Positions 42,181 through 55,245 of a stretch of 64,000 nt of DNA are shown in pieces. The stretch spans positions 2,542,001-2,606,000 of the forward strand of contig JAJKFH010000374.1 of assembly GCA_023333565.1 (NCBI GenBank). The letters run 5' to 3'. The DNA is from Puffinus mauretanicus (lineage: Eukaryota > Chordata > Aves > Procellariiformes > Procellariidae). The notes beneath the pieces were generated by a model. It ran no database searches and was not told the DNA's origin. It saw only the letters and a list, made by a program, of their open reading frames with translations. A program made the position numbers and the translations under genes. Numbering within the stretch: the first letter of the stretch is position 1; each line of letters begins with the position of its first letter.

Positions 42181-42240
42181 TGCTTGAAAGCCCAAACTGA
42201 GATTGGGACTCCATTGTGTTAGGTGCTGTGCTAACACATA
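42181..42240 (-). repeat. Ancient amniote SINE-like relic
   Basis: CCAAACTGAGATTGGGACTC then CATTGTGTTAGGTGCTGTGC and TAACACATA closely follows the recurrent reptile repeat block CCAACTGAGATCGGGGCCCC, CATTGTGCTAGGCGCTGTAC, AAACACATA. The family name is uncertain; it belongs with MIR-related tails. Confidence 0.45.
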
Positions 42241-45200
42241 CATCGCGTTTCCGTTTTCAGTCTGTCTTGAGTTCAGCAAGGAGCATCGAAACGAAAATGG
42301 AGATTAAAGGTAAGGGACTACTGATATGAATTGTCATAGCTCCACTGAAAACAGTGGACATTCTCAGGTTCAGGTTTTTCCCAAAGGTATGTTTTCCTGG
42401 AGACTGAAAACATTCTCTTCACTTCTTGAAACAACTTTAGACATGATTTTTTTATCTGTAATGCCTTATGTCAATATAAACCCTCACAATAGAGCCTGAA
42501 ACTAGACAAGAGATCCTGACATGGTTGCAACCAATCTTCAACAGTAAGTATAAGGAGAATTGCGATTTACTTTATCCAGAGCTATATGTTGTCTAAGTTT
42601 ACTGTAAATGGATGCTTAAGAAACAAGTGACCTCCTGAAGACCTCAGGATTCAAAGAATAACTCAGAAGTGTCCGTACAGGTTAGTGTGACCCACAAAAT
42701 ATCCATTACTCATTCCTCTTTAACTCTGAAACAGCAATGCCTTTGTTTCTCTCTCTCTTTCTCTTTTTCTCGAACTTGAAGGCAATAACAGGACCTGTGG
42801 CTTGCTCCGTACATGTCACTGCCTGCCAAGAACAGCAGGCAAATGAGTAATACTATTCCTCCCTTGAAATTCTTTCCTTGAAGTGAAATTAATGAAAATC
42901 TTTATGATGAAAGAGAAGAATCCAGTTTTGTGGAGAGTCAAAGGAAGGATTTAGACTTAGATTGGTTTACCCCCCCGTTTTCAATTGTTTTTAAATAGTG
43001 GTGGTGGAAATAGCTAGAAAAACAATGGGAAAAGGAAAAGAATGATTTAAGTATCCAAAAAATCCTTATCTTCTGGCAACAAGCTAATTAGAAGCTAGTA
43101 AAGCAAACTTAGACAGGACAGCGTTGTGATCAAAATGGGAAATCCAGTCATAAAAATACCTCTAAGCCTCTGATGCTGGAAGAGTCATTGTTAACCTATT
43201 TTTGCACCAAGAACTGGGAGCTTCAGGACAGGACTTTGTAAAAGCCATCAGTTTTGAAAGAACAAAAATCTGTTCACGACTAAGTAAGCTGCTATGCTGA
43301 TTCTTCAAGGCCAGGAGGTAAACATATAAACAGTCTCTAGAGTAGCAGAGGAGATGAGTGGTAAAAGGACTTGTTTTTTCTTTCTTGTGTTTAAACAGAG
43401 TGTTCACCAGATTTTGGTGGTGTTATCATCAGACAAGTATTTTCTTGTAAAATTGATACCTCGCAGTCTACTTCTTATTAGTAACGTAATAGCTGTGTTG
43501 AAGTCATGGTGGTCTAAGGATAGAATGGAAGCTAGGCATTCAGAGAGAGATGATATCTTTTATTAGATATTTGTATGTACATTCTGCCTTCCCTGAGAGA
43601 CCTTAAAAGAATCTAGCTGATGAATAAAAAGGATGCTTTCTCACCCTTAAACTTGTTCTCTCTGGGCATGGTGCAAGAACGATAGCAGGGTAATGTAAAG
43701 AAGCAGCTTCCACTATTGTTGTCTGTACTGTTTGCTGTGTGAATAAACAAAGGACTTCAATCTCCAGCACTGTTTTTGCTATGATGAATGCTTTGTAAAT
43801 GCTGATGGATGGATCAGGGGAGAATAGAAAGATATGTCTGACACATCTTGCCAGTACTGAATTCATGTATGGATCGAAAGTGAAGTGTAATTACCACCCA
43901 GATCAAATTCTTTCAAGAGCCAGAGCTGTCTAGACCAACAGCAGATATTTATTTTTAGGGTTGATCTTTGTGGGTTTTATTAGCAATGCTGCCTTCCCTG
44001 GGGTAAAAGTAGGGGAGGGAAGAAGACAAAATCCTCTTGAGCTTCCATTGTTAAAACAAGCTATGTAAAGCTTACAGGAGAAACCTTAATTCTGAGAGCA
44101 AGCTGTATTTTTGCGATGTTCCTTCTGAAATATTCTCTGCTTTAAATTAGCTTGAGGAATCAGTGTAATAAATCTGGCATTTGAAAACTAGATGATGTAT
44201 TTAGAGAAAAAGTAACTTTGTAACTCAGAGGGGATGATAATTAAATTTTTTCTTCAACTGAGACAATCCTGGGCAGTTAATTTTACCAGTAGTCACGATG
44301 GGTAGACAATGAGGTTTGTAGGTTAGCGCAAACCTAGATATGACTCTGTTCGCTATCGCTATGTAGAAGGAAGGAGTTGGACCCATTCTGCTAATAGTAC
44401 CCCTTTTTTAGCAAATTGGTTAGCCATTGCTAGGCTCTGATGTGCATTGCTTCTGTATTTCAGTTTGCCCCCGTGAAACACCTGCATACAAATCTTTCAA
44501 ATGTAGCACGCACCATCTTCTTTGTTATGTTCAACTGGGTTGTGGGAAATGAGCGATCTGAAGGTGTGTTACGAAGTTTTTCAAGTGGGCTACTCAAATC
44601 GGAAAGCTGAAGAGATGCACTTGGATGTGCAACAAGAAATCTTCTAAAGAACCTGGAGTGGGATCCTACAAACATGATTTCACTACCTGTAAGTGGGTGC
44701 TAATATTCCTCTTTCCCATCTGGGGAAAAGACAGACCTGCTTAAGACTTTCAAAATGTTCTAAGGCGCTCGCATTAAACATCTCTATAAAAAAACAGGTT
44801 TTATTTCTGCAGCATTTTGTCTGAACAGGACTGTTCTGCCCAGCAAAGCTTGGTAACTGCCTATTCATAATGTACTAACATCCCAGCACTGGAAAGTGTT
44901 TGTGCTTAACCATGTTGAATCACAGACCTCTAGCAGTTGCTCTGAAGAACCTTCCAGTTAAGGCAGGAGTAAACATCTTTCTAGTACCCTTTTCAAAATG
45001 GGTTTATGGGGAGGATGAGAATAAAAAAGAATGAACAGCATGGAATTCCTGTTTGATACTCATGACAGTTTATAAGTGAGAAGAAGCAAGTTGATACTTA
45101 TTTAGAGGTGGGTGGCTACTTTTCACCCCTCATACCAGGTACTTGGCACTGCAGCTATATGGTGTTGCAAGAGCACAGCCGGTTCCCTGCTCTCCAGGCT

Positions 45201-47639
45201 GGCTTCCACTAGATGACGGTGTTGTACCAAGTTAGCTAGAGAAGGCCTGTGCCCGATCAGCCTGCAGCCCTGGGTGCTTTGCTCGTGATGTTGGGAGCAA
45301 AAGCAGGACTTCTGTATTAAATAGGTGCTTTATCTGATGGATTTACTGTATAACTGTATAGGGAAATGCTGAGAATGAAAAGACACTGAGAAGTGCTGCA
45401 AATGTGTCAGCTGGTTGATCTGGGATTACAGACAGGATTCAGGATCCCCACATGTCAATGGAAATGTCTGTATGAGGGGGACGGAGTTTCAACTTTGCTG
45501 TGATACCTGCAGTAGCAGTTCAGAGTGCATAGCTGTGTAACAGCTGAGTTCCTTACATTCTGTGCACATATATAATGCAATTATTGCTTACAGGTGGCTC
45601 AAAGACTAGCATGAGTTGTCTGAAATTTTGAAAGTACAGAAATTTTCATCCTGGGAGCAGGAATTAGGTCTTAAGCAGATGTGGCATCCCAGGTATTAGA
45701 AAGGAGTATTGCCCATGTTCTCATACGGGGAATGGGATTCAGTGGCCAGGATTAGCATATTGAAGTTTCTGGCTGCCAATCCAGTGGGGAGAAGGGTAGA
45801 TTAGAATTGATTTTGCTTTTTTCTCAGTTATGTCAATATCCTTTTCCTCTGACATGCTGTTTCTATCATTTCTGGACAGATAGTGAAGTTTTTATGTAAT
45901 AGTGAATAAAACAAGACAAGTCTATCAGGAGCTTCTAACCTCTATCCCAGGACTTAAGAAAAAACATCCATATAATTTCCCGACAGTTGACAAGTTTATC
46001 CTGGATAAAAGCAAATGCTTTCAGCCATCATAAAACAAAGTTCTTTATTATACAGTGTGGAAAACGTTGCAGTTGATCTTTCTTGTTTCCAGGCTCTTTT
46101 CAAGACATTTGGGATAAATTACTGTATAAAAGAAAATTTTACAGTCGCTTTACATTATGTTTAAATTTTTAAGAGTAAAGACTTCGTAAAAGCAGCCCTT
46201 TAGGAGCATGCATGTGTGGAATGGTGTGATTCTGTGTCTGAACTGAGTAATTTCTTACCACTGTGATAACTCCTAGTGCACAGCCACCTGCATGTGTGTC
46301 CTGTTGTTTGTGTATCTAGAAGTTTAAGAGCATACAGTCTGGAGGACAACACAGATATAAATGTTTTGGTTACATTATGTGAAATGGCACGTGGTCTGTT
46401 GATTGTCTATGGCTTCACTTGGTACAGCTGAAGCAAATGTCAGGGTGATGCTACAGGCTGTAATAGCAGGTGCAGCTGTATGATTTGTCTGCCTTGGAAA
46501 TGGGACCTTCTACCTGCACCCCCTGATTTCCCACCTCTTTGAGTTTCCCATATTCCCTGTGGGCAGTTGGATGGCAGTTTATACCACCTAGCTTCTCAAT
46601 GCGTTGGTCAAGACAAGGCTCAGAATACACTTTTCTTATGATATTCCTGTATCTTTCTCTATGGCGCAGACATTCCCATTGCTTTTTGTTGGGTATCCTC
46701 TTGTCCACTGTTTTGTTGGAGCTGGAGGGGTCTAGGAGGTGTGATATGAGAATGTCTGCAAGGCTTCAGAGATTTCCGGTTCCAACAGGGCTGCATCCAT
46801 TCCTGCTCCATTTTGAGCCTGTTAGGATGCCTTCTACTCCTGATGCAGTATCTCTGCTGTCCTATCCTTTGACTGTAGTCTCTCAGTGAAAAATACATGT
46901 TCTGTCCTGTATTACCCAAGTTGCTTAGGAAGACTTATACCTACCTCACACTTTTTTAATGATGTTGCTAAACAAGACCCTCTATACTTACCAAGAATAA
47001 GTATAATTTAATGGCAGGATTAGCATTGCAACATTTACAAAGGTCAAGATAATGAAGAGGTCCACAGAAACACTCTCACATCTTAGGGAGAACAAATCAC
47101 AGTAGAGAGGGTGCCAAAGCAGAACCAAGTCTTGATTAGTCCTGAAATTTGAGGACATCTGGATCCAGATAAAAAGTTGTGGTCAGCTTTCTTCTCTAAT
47201 ATGAACTGAATCCAGACATCCTTGGAGTTTGTGTTGAGCCAGTTCTGGAACCCATCCCCCTCTCTAATCTTTATTGATCTATGTCCTTTTTTGTGTGGAG
47301 CTAAATTAAGAGAATTTGGCATTCTTATAAAGTGGCCAAGCCAAACACTCAAGACTTGGGAAATGCAAGAATTTAAGTCGTTGCTACAAATTCACTATAG
47401 CCTTTGTGCATATGCATTATGGTATTGTCTTTAATCACAGGCTCACATACTATTAAATCTCTGCTCTGTTTAAAGTGCAGGATGGATATTGCTCACTTAA
47501 TGAGCAGCTATTTAATATTTTCTTTCATCTTCATTGTTCAGTGTGTACCCCATGGCTTATTTACTGCACACTATTCAAAGCCTGTTCTGAATACAGAATT
47601 ATTAATTTCCTTGGGAGCTTTCCTTCAGCAGTCATCATT

Positions 47640-47775
47640 ATTGTATCTGGGTGCTTCACAGACATGAAATAATCTATTTTCACAACGCCTCAATGAAGTG
47701 AGGGGATACTGCACCCCCACTTGGACAGATGGTAAACAGAGATATGAAGATGAAGATAAAACATTGCCAAAGGTT
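47640..47775 (-). repeat. MIR-like SINE, 3' half
   Basis: GTGCTTCACAGACATGAAAT, CACAACGCCTCAATGAAGTG, CCCCCACTTGGACAGATGG and ACATTGCCAAAGG match the reverse-oriented MIR in order (GCGCTTTACA, CACAACAACCCTATGAGGTAG, CCCCATTTTACAGATGAGG, ACTTGCCCAAGG). One of the better preserved relics here. Confidence 0.6.
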
Positions 47776-50700
47776 TTTGAGTGTTTGGGACTTGATTTTT
47801 TTTTTTTCTGAGTTCATGGCACTGCAAAATATTTTATATATTCAAAGCATAGTTCCTACCAATTTCACTTCTAGTTGTGAATGCTCAGCAGTTTTGCAGA
47901 TCAGACTCTAGCGTCTCCTGTTGAGTCCCTAAGAGAATGACTGACAAGCTGTAAAAATGTGGATTAATTGATTTTCTTAACAACACATACAAACACTGTG
48001 GTGGAGGGTGGGTGGAGTCCAGTTCTGCAGGCGCAACATTTATACATCTTTAGGAGAGACCTGGACTGATAAGCAGAGGGAGAACAGAGTCAGTTCCCCT
48101 ACTCCCAGATGAATTCCCAAATCCCTTTCTCCAGCTGAACTCTGGCAATTAATCATCTCTCGCCTTTGCCACAGCTTCTCTTTTGCAGAGTCTAACTTTA
48201 CCCTCTGGAGGATTATTTCCCTGGTGAGAAAGGTTTCTCCAGAAGGCAATTCAAATTAGGAGCTTAGTTTGGTCACCGCAACCAGCAATCCAGTGGGGGA
48301 AGTTCTTTTCCCATTGACCATAGAGGGACCCAATGGACATCATCCTCACTAGGCTGAAGTTATTCAGTGTAAATGACCTAGGTTTCCATCTCTGCTAGCT
48401 GCTCTTAGGCCCTACTCAGTGCATTTCTAGGCTCTCAGTCCCAATAGCTGTTTCATCTTCTTCCCTCTCCCTCCATTCCCAGTTCTTACACCTAAACAGC
48501 CCTGTGCTTAGTTTTTGCTCATCCTCTAGTCCTTGCCTCACCAAACTGTTCCAACCAGTTTCTTGTCCTTCCTACTAGTCTTGTACTTTTTACCTTCTGC
48601 GTCAAGACAGTTTCACCATCAGTATTGCTGGCTTGGCAGCAAGGTGGTCTTTAAAAGCACAGGTGACTTTTGGACCTTCCCCTGCCCTGTAATGCCGGGA
48701 TGTATCTCAAACAGGTGGGAATGAGAGTATGCAGAAAAAAAACCACCTCAAACAACATAGTCCTGAATGCTGCATGCTCAGCTTAGAGGTATAAGTGGGC
48801 TGGCACACACATGCACACCTTTCCCATGTAGGTGCTGCCAGGAAATGGTGATCTGTAGTGAAAATGGGTTTTTTTTTTTTTTAACAAACTTTCACCTAGT
48901 ATTGCAGATATTTTCTCCTTCAAGAAATACTGATTAAAGTCTTTGAAACACAGTTGCTGAGTGTCACAGGAACAGCACGAGACGTGCATGACAAAGACTC
49001 TCTCTTCTCCTTCAGGATCTTTTCTGAAGTATAGAGATTTCCAGATTTTTTTTTAACATGGCCAAAACGATGTATTTTTCTTCAGTTTCATTCTTGGACT
49101 GTTTTGGCTAAAATTTCCCTTTAAATAAATAAATCAGCCTAAGAGAGTCACACAGCATGGAAAATTTCAGCCTGGATAGCTAAAGGTTGGCAAAGTTTTC
49201 AGCAATTGAAAAGAGGATTTTATAATGAATGGGAAGTGTCAAGCAACCTTTGTAATAATTGATGCTACCAGCCCTTGCTTATAAGTAGTACAATTATCAA
49301 ATGTTTCAGTAAAATTATCTGTGCCCCAGAAAGAAGCTCCACTTTAGTGCCAAATCCTTCAGGCTTAGTACCTTTGTTACTAAATGAAGCCTCGATTGCC
49401 AACCTCTAAGTACTTAGAAAGGAATGTTCTACTTAATTCCCATTCATAGTTGTAATTCATGACTAGTCTGAACTTTGAGTGCACCTGTAAAGGCACTGTT
49501 TGTGTATATTGTATTGCTGGCAACAGTAACTGTAGTAAAATGCATGGAATAGATGCCACAGTTAAAGTGTTTTCCTAAGATAATAGGAATATTAGTCAAT
49601 TACAGCAATCCAATCGAGATCCAAATCAGTAGAGATGGTAGGAAGATGAGGTAACTGGCACTGCTGCTACCTGTGCAGTGTTTTCTAGAGAAACAGAAAA
49701 TGTCACTCTCCAGTCTTAAGTAATACTGATCTGATGGTGAGAATATTAGCTGTGAAAATGAACAGTGTATCTGTGGGTAAAGGTTATTGAAAGCTGAGCC
49801 TATCTTAATTTTGAGGGTGTGTGTGTATATGTGTAGGCGATGATGAGTTCTGAGATTGGTTTTCAGATGTAATTCAGAGACCAACTGCAAGGAAACCAAA
49901 ATTAGAGTCAGGAGCTGTATTCAGTTAAAATGCAGCTATGTCTTGTAAAGGGGGTATGTCAGAATGGGATCTCCCCACTCAACTGATTTCTGGGCAGAGT
50001 CAGAGTTATGGGCTTGGTAAAAGCAAACACATTTTTCTGCATTTTGCCTTGTTCTTTCTTTAAAAGCCAAAGCAACGTAGAGGGAATTGGACAGAATTCC
50101 TCTTTTAGGATGCTGCTTATTAACTTACAAGTTCCACCGAGGTACCAATGGGATTTACTTTCAAGGCGTTGGAATTGGATGACTGTCTTTAAAAACCTTG
50201 TTTGGCCTGCAGAATCTTTACAGATGCTAAGAAAAAAAGGATCTAGTCAGAGTCCAAAAGCTGCACAGTTGATTTGCAGAGTGAATTAAAAGGTTGTTTG
50301 TCCAGCATTTGATTTTTAATCTTGTTTTTAGGAAAAAAGAAATGAAAACTGGTAAGGAACAATTTACAAGAGAAACTCTGCCTGCCTCTCCATTCATAGG
50401 TGTGATGCAGACCACATATCTTGACACTTCATCAGATCTTTAACTTAATTTTGTTTCTCCATCTTGTGGCAACATGCTAGAGTGCTTATATCCCATCAGC
50501 TTCCAGCACTGAATATAGCAAATATGTAGGAAAAGTCAGTTGATGAGGCTAAACAAAGACAAAACAGAGAACACAATACAGTAGAATAAAATGGTAAATT
50601 AGGAAAAAAGGGTGGCAACAATCTAAGACCTAGAAATCTACTGTTTTTTTCTACCCGGTTTATTATTTTGATGGACTGGTATCCCCTTCAGTCAATCCGA

Positions 50701-51536
50701 TTTGCCCAGGAATCAATTCTGCAGGCCACATGAGGCTTGCATTTACAAGCCTCATTAACAGCTCTGTTGGTACCCAGGAACTCTAGTTTTAAACACCTTC
50801 TCGCTTTGATCTGGATTTGTCTAAGAAAACAACTTAAAGTTCTGATGAAGGGATGGCTGCATTTTCCTAGAAGATACTCTCCTCAAAACAGAACTAACAA
50901 ATTACCGATAACAACCTGAACAAATGTCCAAACCACTTTCTAATGATTCCAAATAGGCCTTTGTTTCAGTGGATTTTCATCTGTCACCTTAAAATTTCAT
51001 AACCCTATGACAGTCCCTGTAGGCATGAAACTTTTAGTCTGTATAAGGTTGATTATGATCAGCTTCGTTTTATGCCTTCATGTAATACTTTCTTCTATCA
51101 ATAGTTTAAAAAAATGTACCTATTGATTTGTTTTAAGTTACCAGGACACTACTTTTTCTTTTTCTAAAAACAGATACTGGAGATTTTTACTTCAAGGTAG
51201 TTATAAGTAACTGTAGATTCAAGTAAACCTTTTCTTCAGATTTAAGGAAAATTCATACTCCTTTTAGAACTCAGATCTGAAAATTAGGACTACCTTCAGT
51301 ACATATTTGGAATCAAAAAACTTTTATCTGACCAGCTCAAAATTTGTGGAAATTTCAGGTATGGATATGAATCTAGAAATTAATTTTGTGACTCAGATTA
51401 ATCTTTAGAGGGGAAAAAAAACCTTATTTCCAGCTCAATTTATGATTGATGTAAGATTTCAATAATAATGACTAACCAAAGAATAGAGTAGAATGCCTCC
51501 TAGTTTTCCCTGTGAATAGCTGCTCTCTTTTTTGCC

Positions 51537-51563
51537 TTTTTTTTTTTTTTTTAAAAAAAAAAA
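51537..51563. repeat. T16-A11 homopolymer palindrome
   Basis: Sixteen T directly followed by eleven A. The two runs are complementary and could fold into a perfect hairpin or cruciform. It could also be a junction artefact of two poly(A)-tailed insertions in opposite orientation, although no element body is recognisable at either side. Confidence 0.85.
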
Positions 51564-53416
51564 GTAGCAGTGGACAACAGAGGCCTTGGGCAGGAGAATG
51601 ATTTCAGGCACCAAGTGGCGCATTCTTCTAAATTACTGTCTGTTTTCAACACTGTTTGCCAGCAGTTGGTAGAAATATTTCATGTAAATATTGCTTTAAA
51701 CTGCTTTAAACTCTAGGAATCGTGGCTTTGTTCTCTCTACCTATCAATTTCATGTGATCTTAACAAAATATTGACTTCAAACACAATCTTTGTCCCTGAG
51801 TTGTACTCCCCTGACATTTTGTCCATGACTCCTGCATTGTAAGTATACTGTCTCAAAGCATTGGATCCAGCTTCTTTTCATCACATGATAACAATGATAA
51901 TGATTTAATTCTGGGGAAATACTAGTTAAAAACAAAATCAGTGTAATTTTCAGTACTTCATAGGTTAAATAAGAGTCAAGAATGTCCCTCTCTAAAAATG
52001 TTTAAAACATGTCACTTCAGACATGTAGTCATGTTCCTGTTCAAAAGAAGATTTCTCTTATCCCACATAAATCATACTTGGAATGACCTCTTTTCATTCA
52101 CTGATCTTCAACTGCTTCATAAAGGTAGGTAAGATAGAGGGGTTCCTGAACCTTCGTTTAATGCCTTTTCCATTTGACTGTGCTGGCTGACACTTAGTTT
52201 GTCAATAAAAAAGTCCAAACGTTACATTTTGTGCTAGAGGAGATTACATCTCCTTTTCATTGGTGCAAAGCATTCAGGGCCAATTCTATTCTCACAGAGT
52301 ACAATGGTAGCATTCCCAATGAGGGGCAATCAGTCCTGGGAAACATTTGCTTCACCAAGTATCTGTTCAAATTGCTCTCTGATGTCTCCAAATATATCCC
52401 TCATTTTCATCACACTGATTCTTCTATTGCCTCAGTACACAGGCTCCTGCAGGGACAGTACCAGCTCCCTTAAGATACTTGTAATCCTATTGCAGCACTG
52501 TGTAAACTGTGCTAACGTTTTTCTCTCTTTAGATAGGGGAAATAGTATATGCTTTTACTGGATATATTCTGTAGCTATATTCGTCTATTTGTAAGATACT
52601 TCTGCCCTCTTACTTTATCTTCTTCACTTGACTATGTTCTGAAGCATCCAAGTGTTCTTAAATATATATTACATCTCCTTCATTGCTCCATTTGATTGGC
52701 ATAAGATACAACATTGCAGCTGTCAGCGAGCTGCTGGTGGGTAGGATCCCATTTGCGATCCAATTTTTATATGCGTTTGATATCAGAAAAAATAGTATTT
52801 AAACCAAACCATTCATCCACAAGCAGGGGAAGTATTTGGGCAATTAATGAATCTCTTTGCTCATTCATTTCTATATTTTGCAAACAGTAATATTCTTGTT
52901 GTTAAAGAAGATCAGAAAATTGTTTATAAACTCTTAATAAGGAAGAAGAGAAAGCACCTAATGTTCTTCTCCTGTGACTGATAGACTCAGCTCTTGACTG
53001 GTAGGTGTTAGAGACGCTACAGTTAAGTACATTTAGGGGCAATCCAAGGCATACATGCTCTTATTTTAAAGACAGACAGACGGCATCTTTTCTTCTTCTA
53101 AGCTGATCCTTGAATGCAACCCGTGTGACACTTTTAACGTTCAATCTTCTCCATGGCTATAAACAACCTTGAAATTGTGATTCATTCCCAACATATTGCT
53201 TGTCACTCTGGTGCTTTCTAATATCCTCCCAAAACCATCAAATGCAGAATTTGGAGTTGCACACAGACACTGTGCAGTATTGTGTCATGTTCTGTCCACA
53301 TCTGTTTTTATCCTAAACTGTATCCACAGTGTAATATCACCGGGAAACAAGCTGCTGGGAAGGGTTTGAGTGTGATATTTAGCTTCCATAACTAAGGGGT
53401 TTTTTGTTTCGGTTTG

Positions 53417-53444
53417 GTTTTGTTTTGTTTTGTTTTGTTTTTTT
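53417..53444 (+). repeat. (GTTTT)n microsatellite
   Basis: Five GTTTT units, the last with an extended T run. Simple pentanucleotide repeat; reading through it on the minus strand gives a Lys/Asn/Gln-rich false frame. Confidence 0.9.
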
Positions 53445-54719
53445 AATTGGATCTGCTCTGGATGGCTTTGGGGGGTTTATTTGTCTTGTTTCAAGAACAA
53501 AAAAAGTACACATCTTTTTACGGGAAAAGTGAAGATAGCGATATGGCCAATCTATCACCCATTTTAATAAGTGAGGAACAGGGTCTAAAACTGAAGAGTT
53601 TTCCAAGTAGCGCAAGTGTGAGAACTGAATCCTGTAGCTACTAAGTGATACATGTGCATCATTTGCAGCTTACACTTGTATACTCAGCCTATCCACGTTT
53701 GAGCTGCATCGCCACAGAAATAATAATCCTGATGACTTTCAGAGACTTATGACTTTGAGACGCTTTCTGTAAACAAAAGAAAAACATAGCCAGTCTAGAA
53801 TGGTCTAAGCCGGATGAAATAAAACAAAGACATCATCAACAGAACAGTGCTTTAAAAAATCATTTTGAATAGACTAGAGCGTTATCCCAGATTTATGGTG
53901 ATTGTGCCCCTTGAAGCACTTGCCAAGTTTATATGCAGTTTGTGTGTGGTTTTTGAATGCTCGGCACAAAGTGACATTGAGAGGGTTTTTTTCACATGCT
54001 CTGCTTCTCCCGTTAATTCAAACTCCCTAGGGCTTCTCATAGAATAATTTCAGATACTGTTAGCTAATATGTTCATCTGCATAATTTCATCTTTAAGATT
54101 TTCTCCCTATTAAGTGTGTGATCAGTATGAGTTTTTGGGGAGGTCATTATCTGAACTGTGATCTCAATGAAGGGGACTATGTATTCACATGTACATCTTG
54201 AAGAACTCTACCGCAGTGCTGTGATATTTAAGAACTGCCTAAGGTGCACTTTGTGCCAAGAGACAAATTGAATTACTGAAGGAAGAGGGGGCAAATCAAA
54301 GGGTCCAACTGATGCATACAATGCATAGATCAGGATGAAACAAAATGTTACCTAAAGCACATCTATTGGATTTGGAACACCTTGATTCATGTCTTTGAAT
54401 GACTGCAAGAGTGTTTCCCCCACCAGAGGTATTACGCCAATTACCTTGCTTTTAAAAATAAGAGCTGACTTAATTTGTCAAAATCTAAGACTAAGCTGTG
54501 CTCTTGCTGCGATGCCTGGGAGAAATCAACCAACTAATGATGCTAAGTTGAGTAGCATTTGGAGATAAAATGATGTTACTCGGCGCCATTAAGCTGGACA
54601 GTAGTTAACCTGTCCAGCTATGCAGGCTTATCATTAAGGAACTCATCAGGAGCTTTCTGACAATACACTTTTCCTCCAAAAATGCTGATTTGCCATGAAT
54701 CAGCTGGAGCAGATGTGCA

Positions 54720-54830
54720 ATTCAGCCCTACCCCAACTTAGCTGGTAGCAAAAGTGCTGCAGAACTGACCTGCAACGGGACTGAGCCAGGATTCAAATCC
54801 AACTCTAATTAGCAAAAGGACTTCAGCTTG
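54720..54830 (-). repeat. MIR-like SINE fragment
   Basis: GACTGAGCCAGGATTCAAAT then CCAACTCTAATT matches reverse-oriented MIR head (CAGAGCCGGGATTCGAACCC, AGTCTGACTCC). The upstream AACTTAGCTGGTAGCAAAAG fits the CACACAGCTAGTAAGTGGCA part. Diverged. Confidence 0.4.
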
Positions 54831-55149
54831 GCTTTTTGCTGCCAAATCAGTGGACTCACATCTATGCACATGCTCTCACTAGTTTTGGCCCAACTTGTAT
54901 TGAATTATTTATACAAAATAGAAATTCCCAAATAGAAAGACTGGGTCAGAAACAGATTAAAAAAATAATAGGATATTTAACTTGGATGACCCAGGGACAA
55001 GCCCTAGGCCTGACTCAGGCAGGGCAAGAGCTTGAATTTGTGTTTTCCTCATTTTCATGAGCACACAGAGCACTGAGCAGGTGGAGCACTCTTGTCATTG
55101 GTGTTTTCCTTCTCCTCTTAGCCCCTAGCCCCTTTTGCAGCTTGTTTTT

Positions 55150-55245
55150 GAACTCTTACAAAGAGTAGGGTCTTTGAGGCAAAGGCTTTGCTTTACTCCC
55201 TCTTTGTAGAGTGCCAGGTACGGTAAGACCCTGACCCTGATCAGG
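55150..55245 (+). repeat. L2/MIR tail-like relic
   Basis: GGGTCTTTGAGGCAAAGGCT then CCTCTTTGTAGAGTGCCAGG and CCTGACCCTGATCAGG resembles the L2 3' end (AGCTCCTTGAGGGCAGGGACT, then AGTGCCTGGCAC) and the related reptile block (CTCTTTGGGGCAGGGACTGT, then TGTACAGCGCCTAGCAC). Diverged; family only tentative. Confidence 0.4.

Larger units (their letters stand above)
36667..47639. other. Intergenic region, part 2
   Basis: 11 kb of AT-rich, apparently non-coding sequence. Short frames such as 37836-38066 minus and 43162-43407 minus are not supported by homology or splicing. It holds diverged SINE-like relics (39616-39740, 41545-41625, 42181-42240) and one splice-bounded exon candidate (42261-42309), each listed separately. 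Confidence 0.6.

Noticed and set aside
42284..42298. GAAACGAAAATGG considered as an interferon-stimulated response element
   Set aside because: The spacing between GAAA repeats is one base, while the element needs two.
44460..44675. Minus-strand frame considered as a retroelement remnant
   Set aside because: The translation has no reverse transcriptase or gag motif, and no repeat borders were seen.
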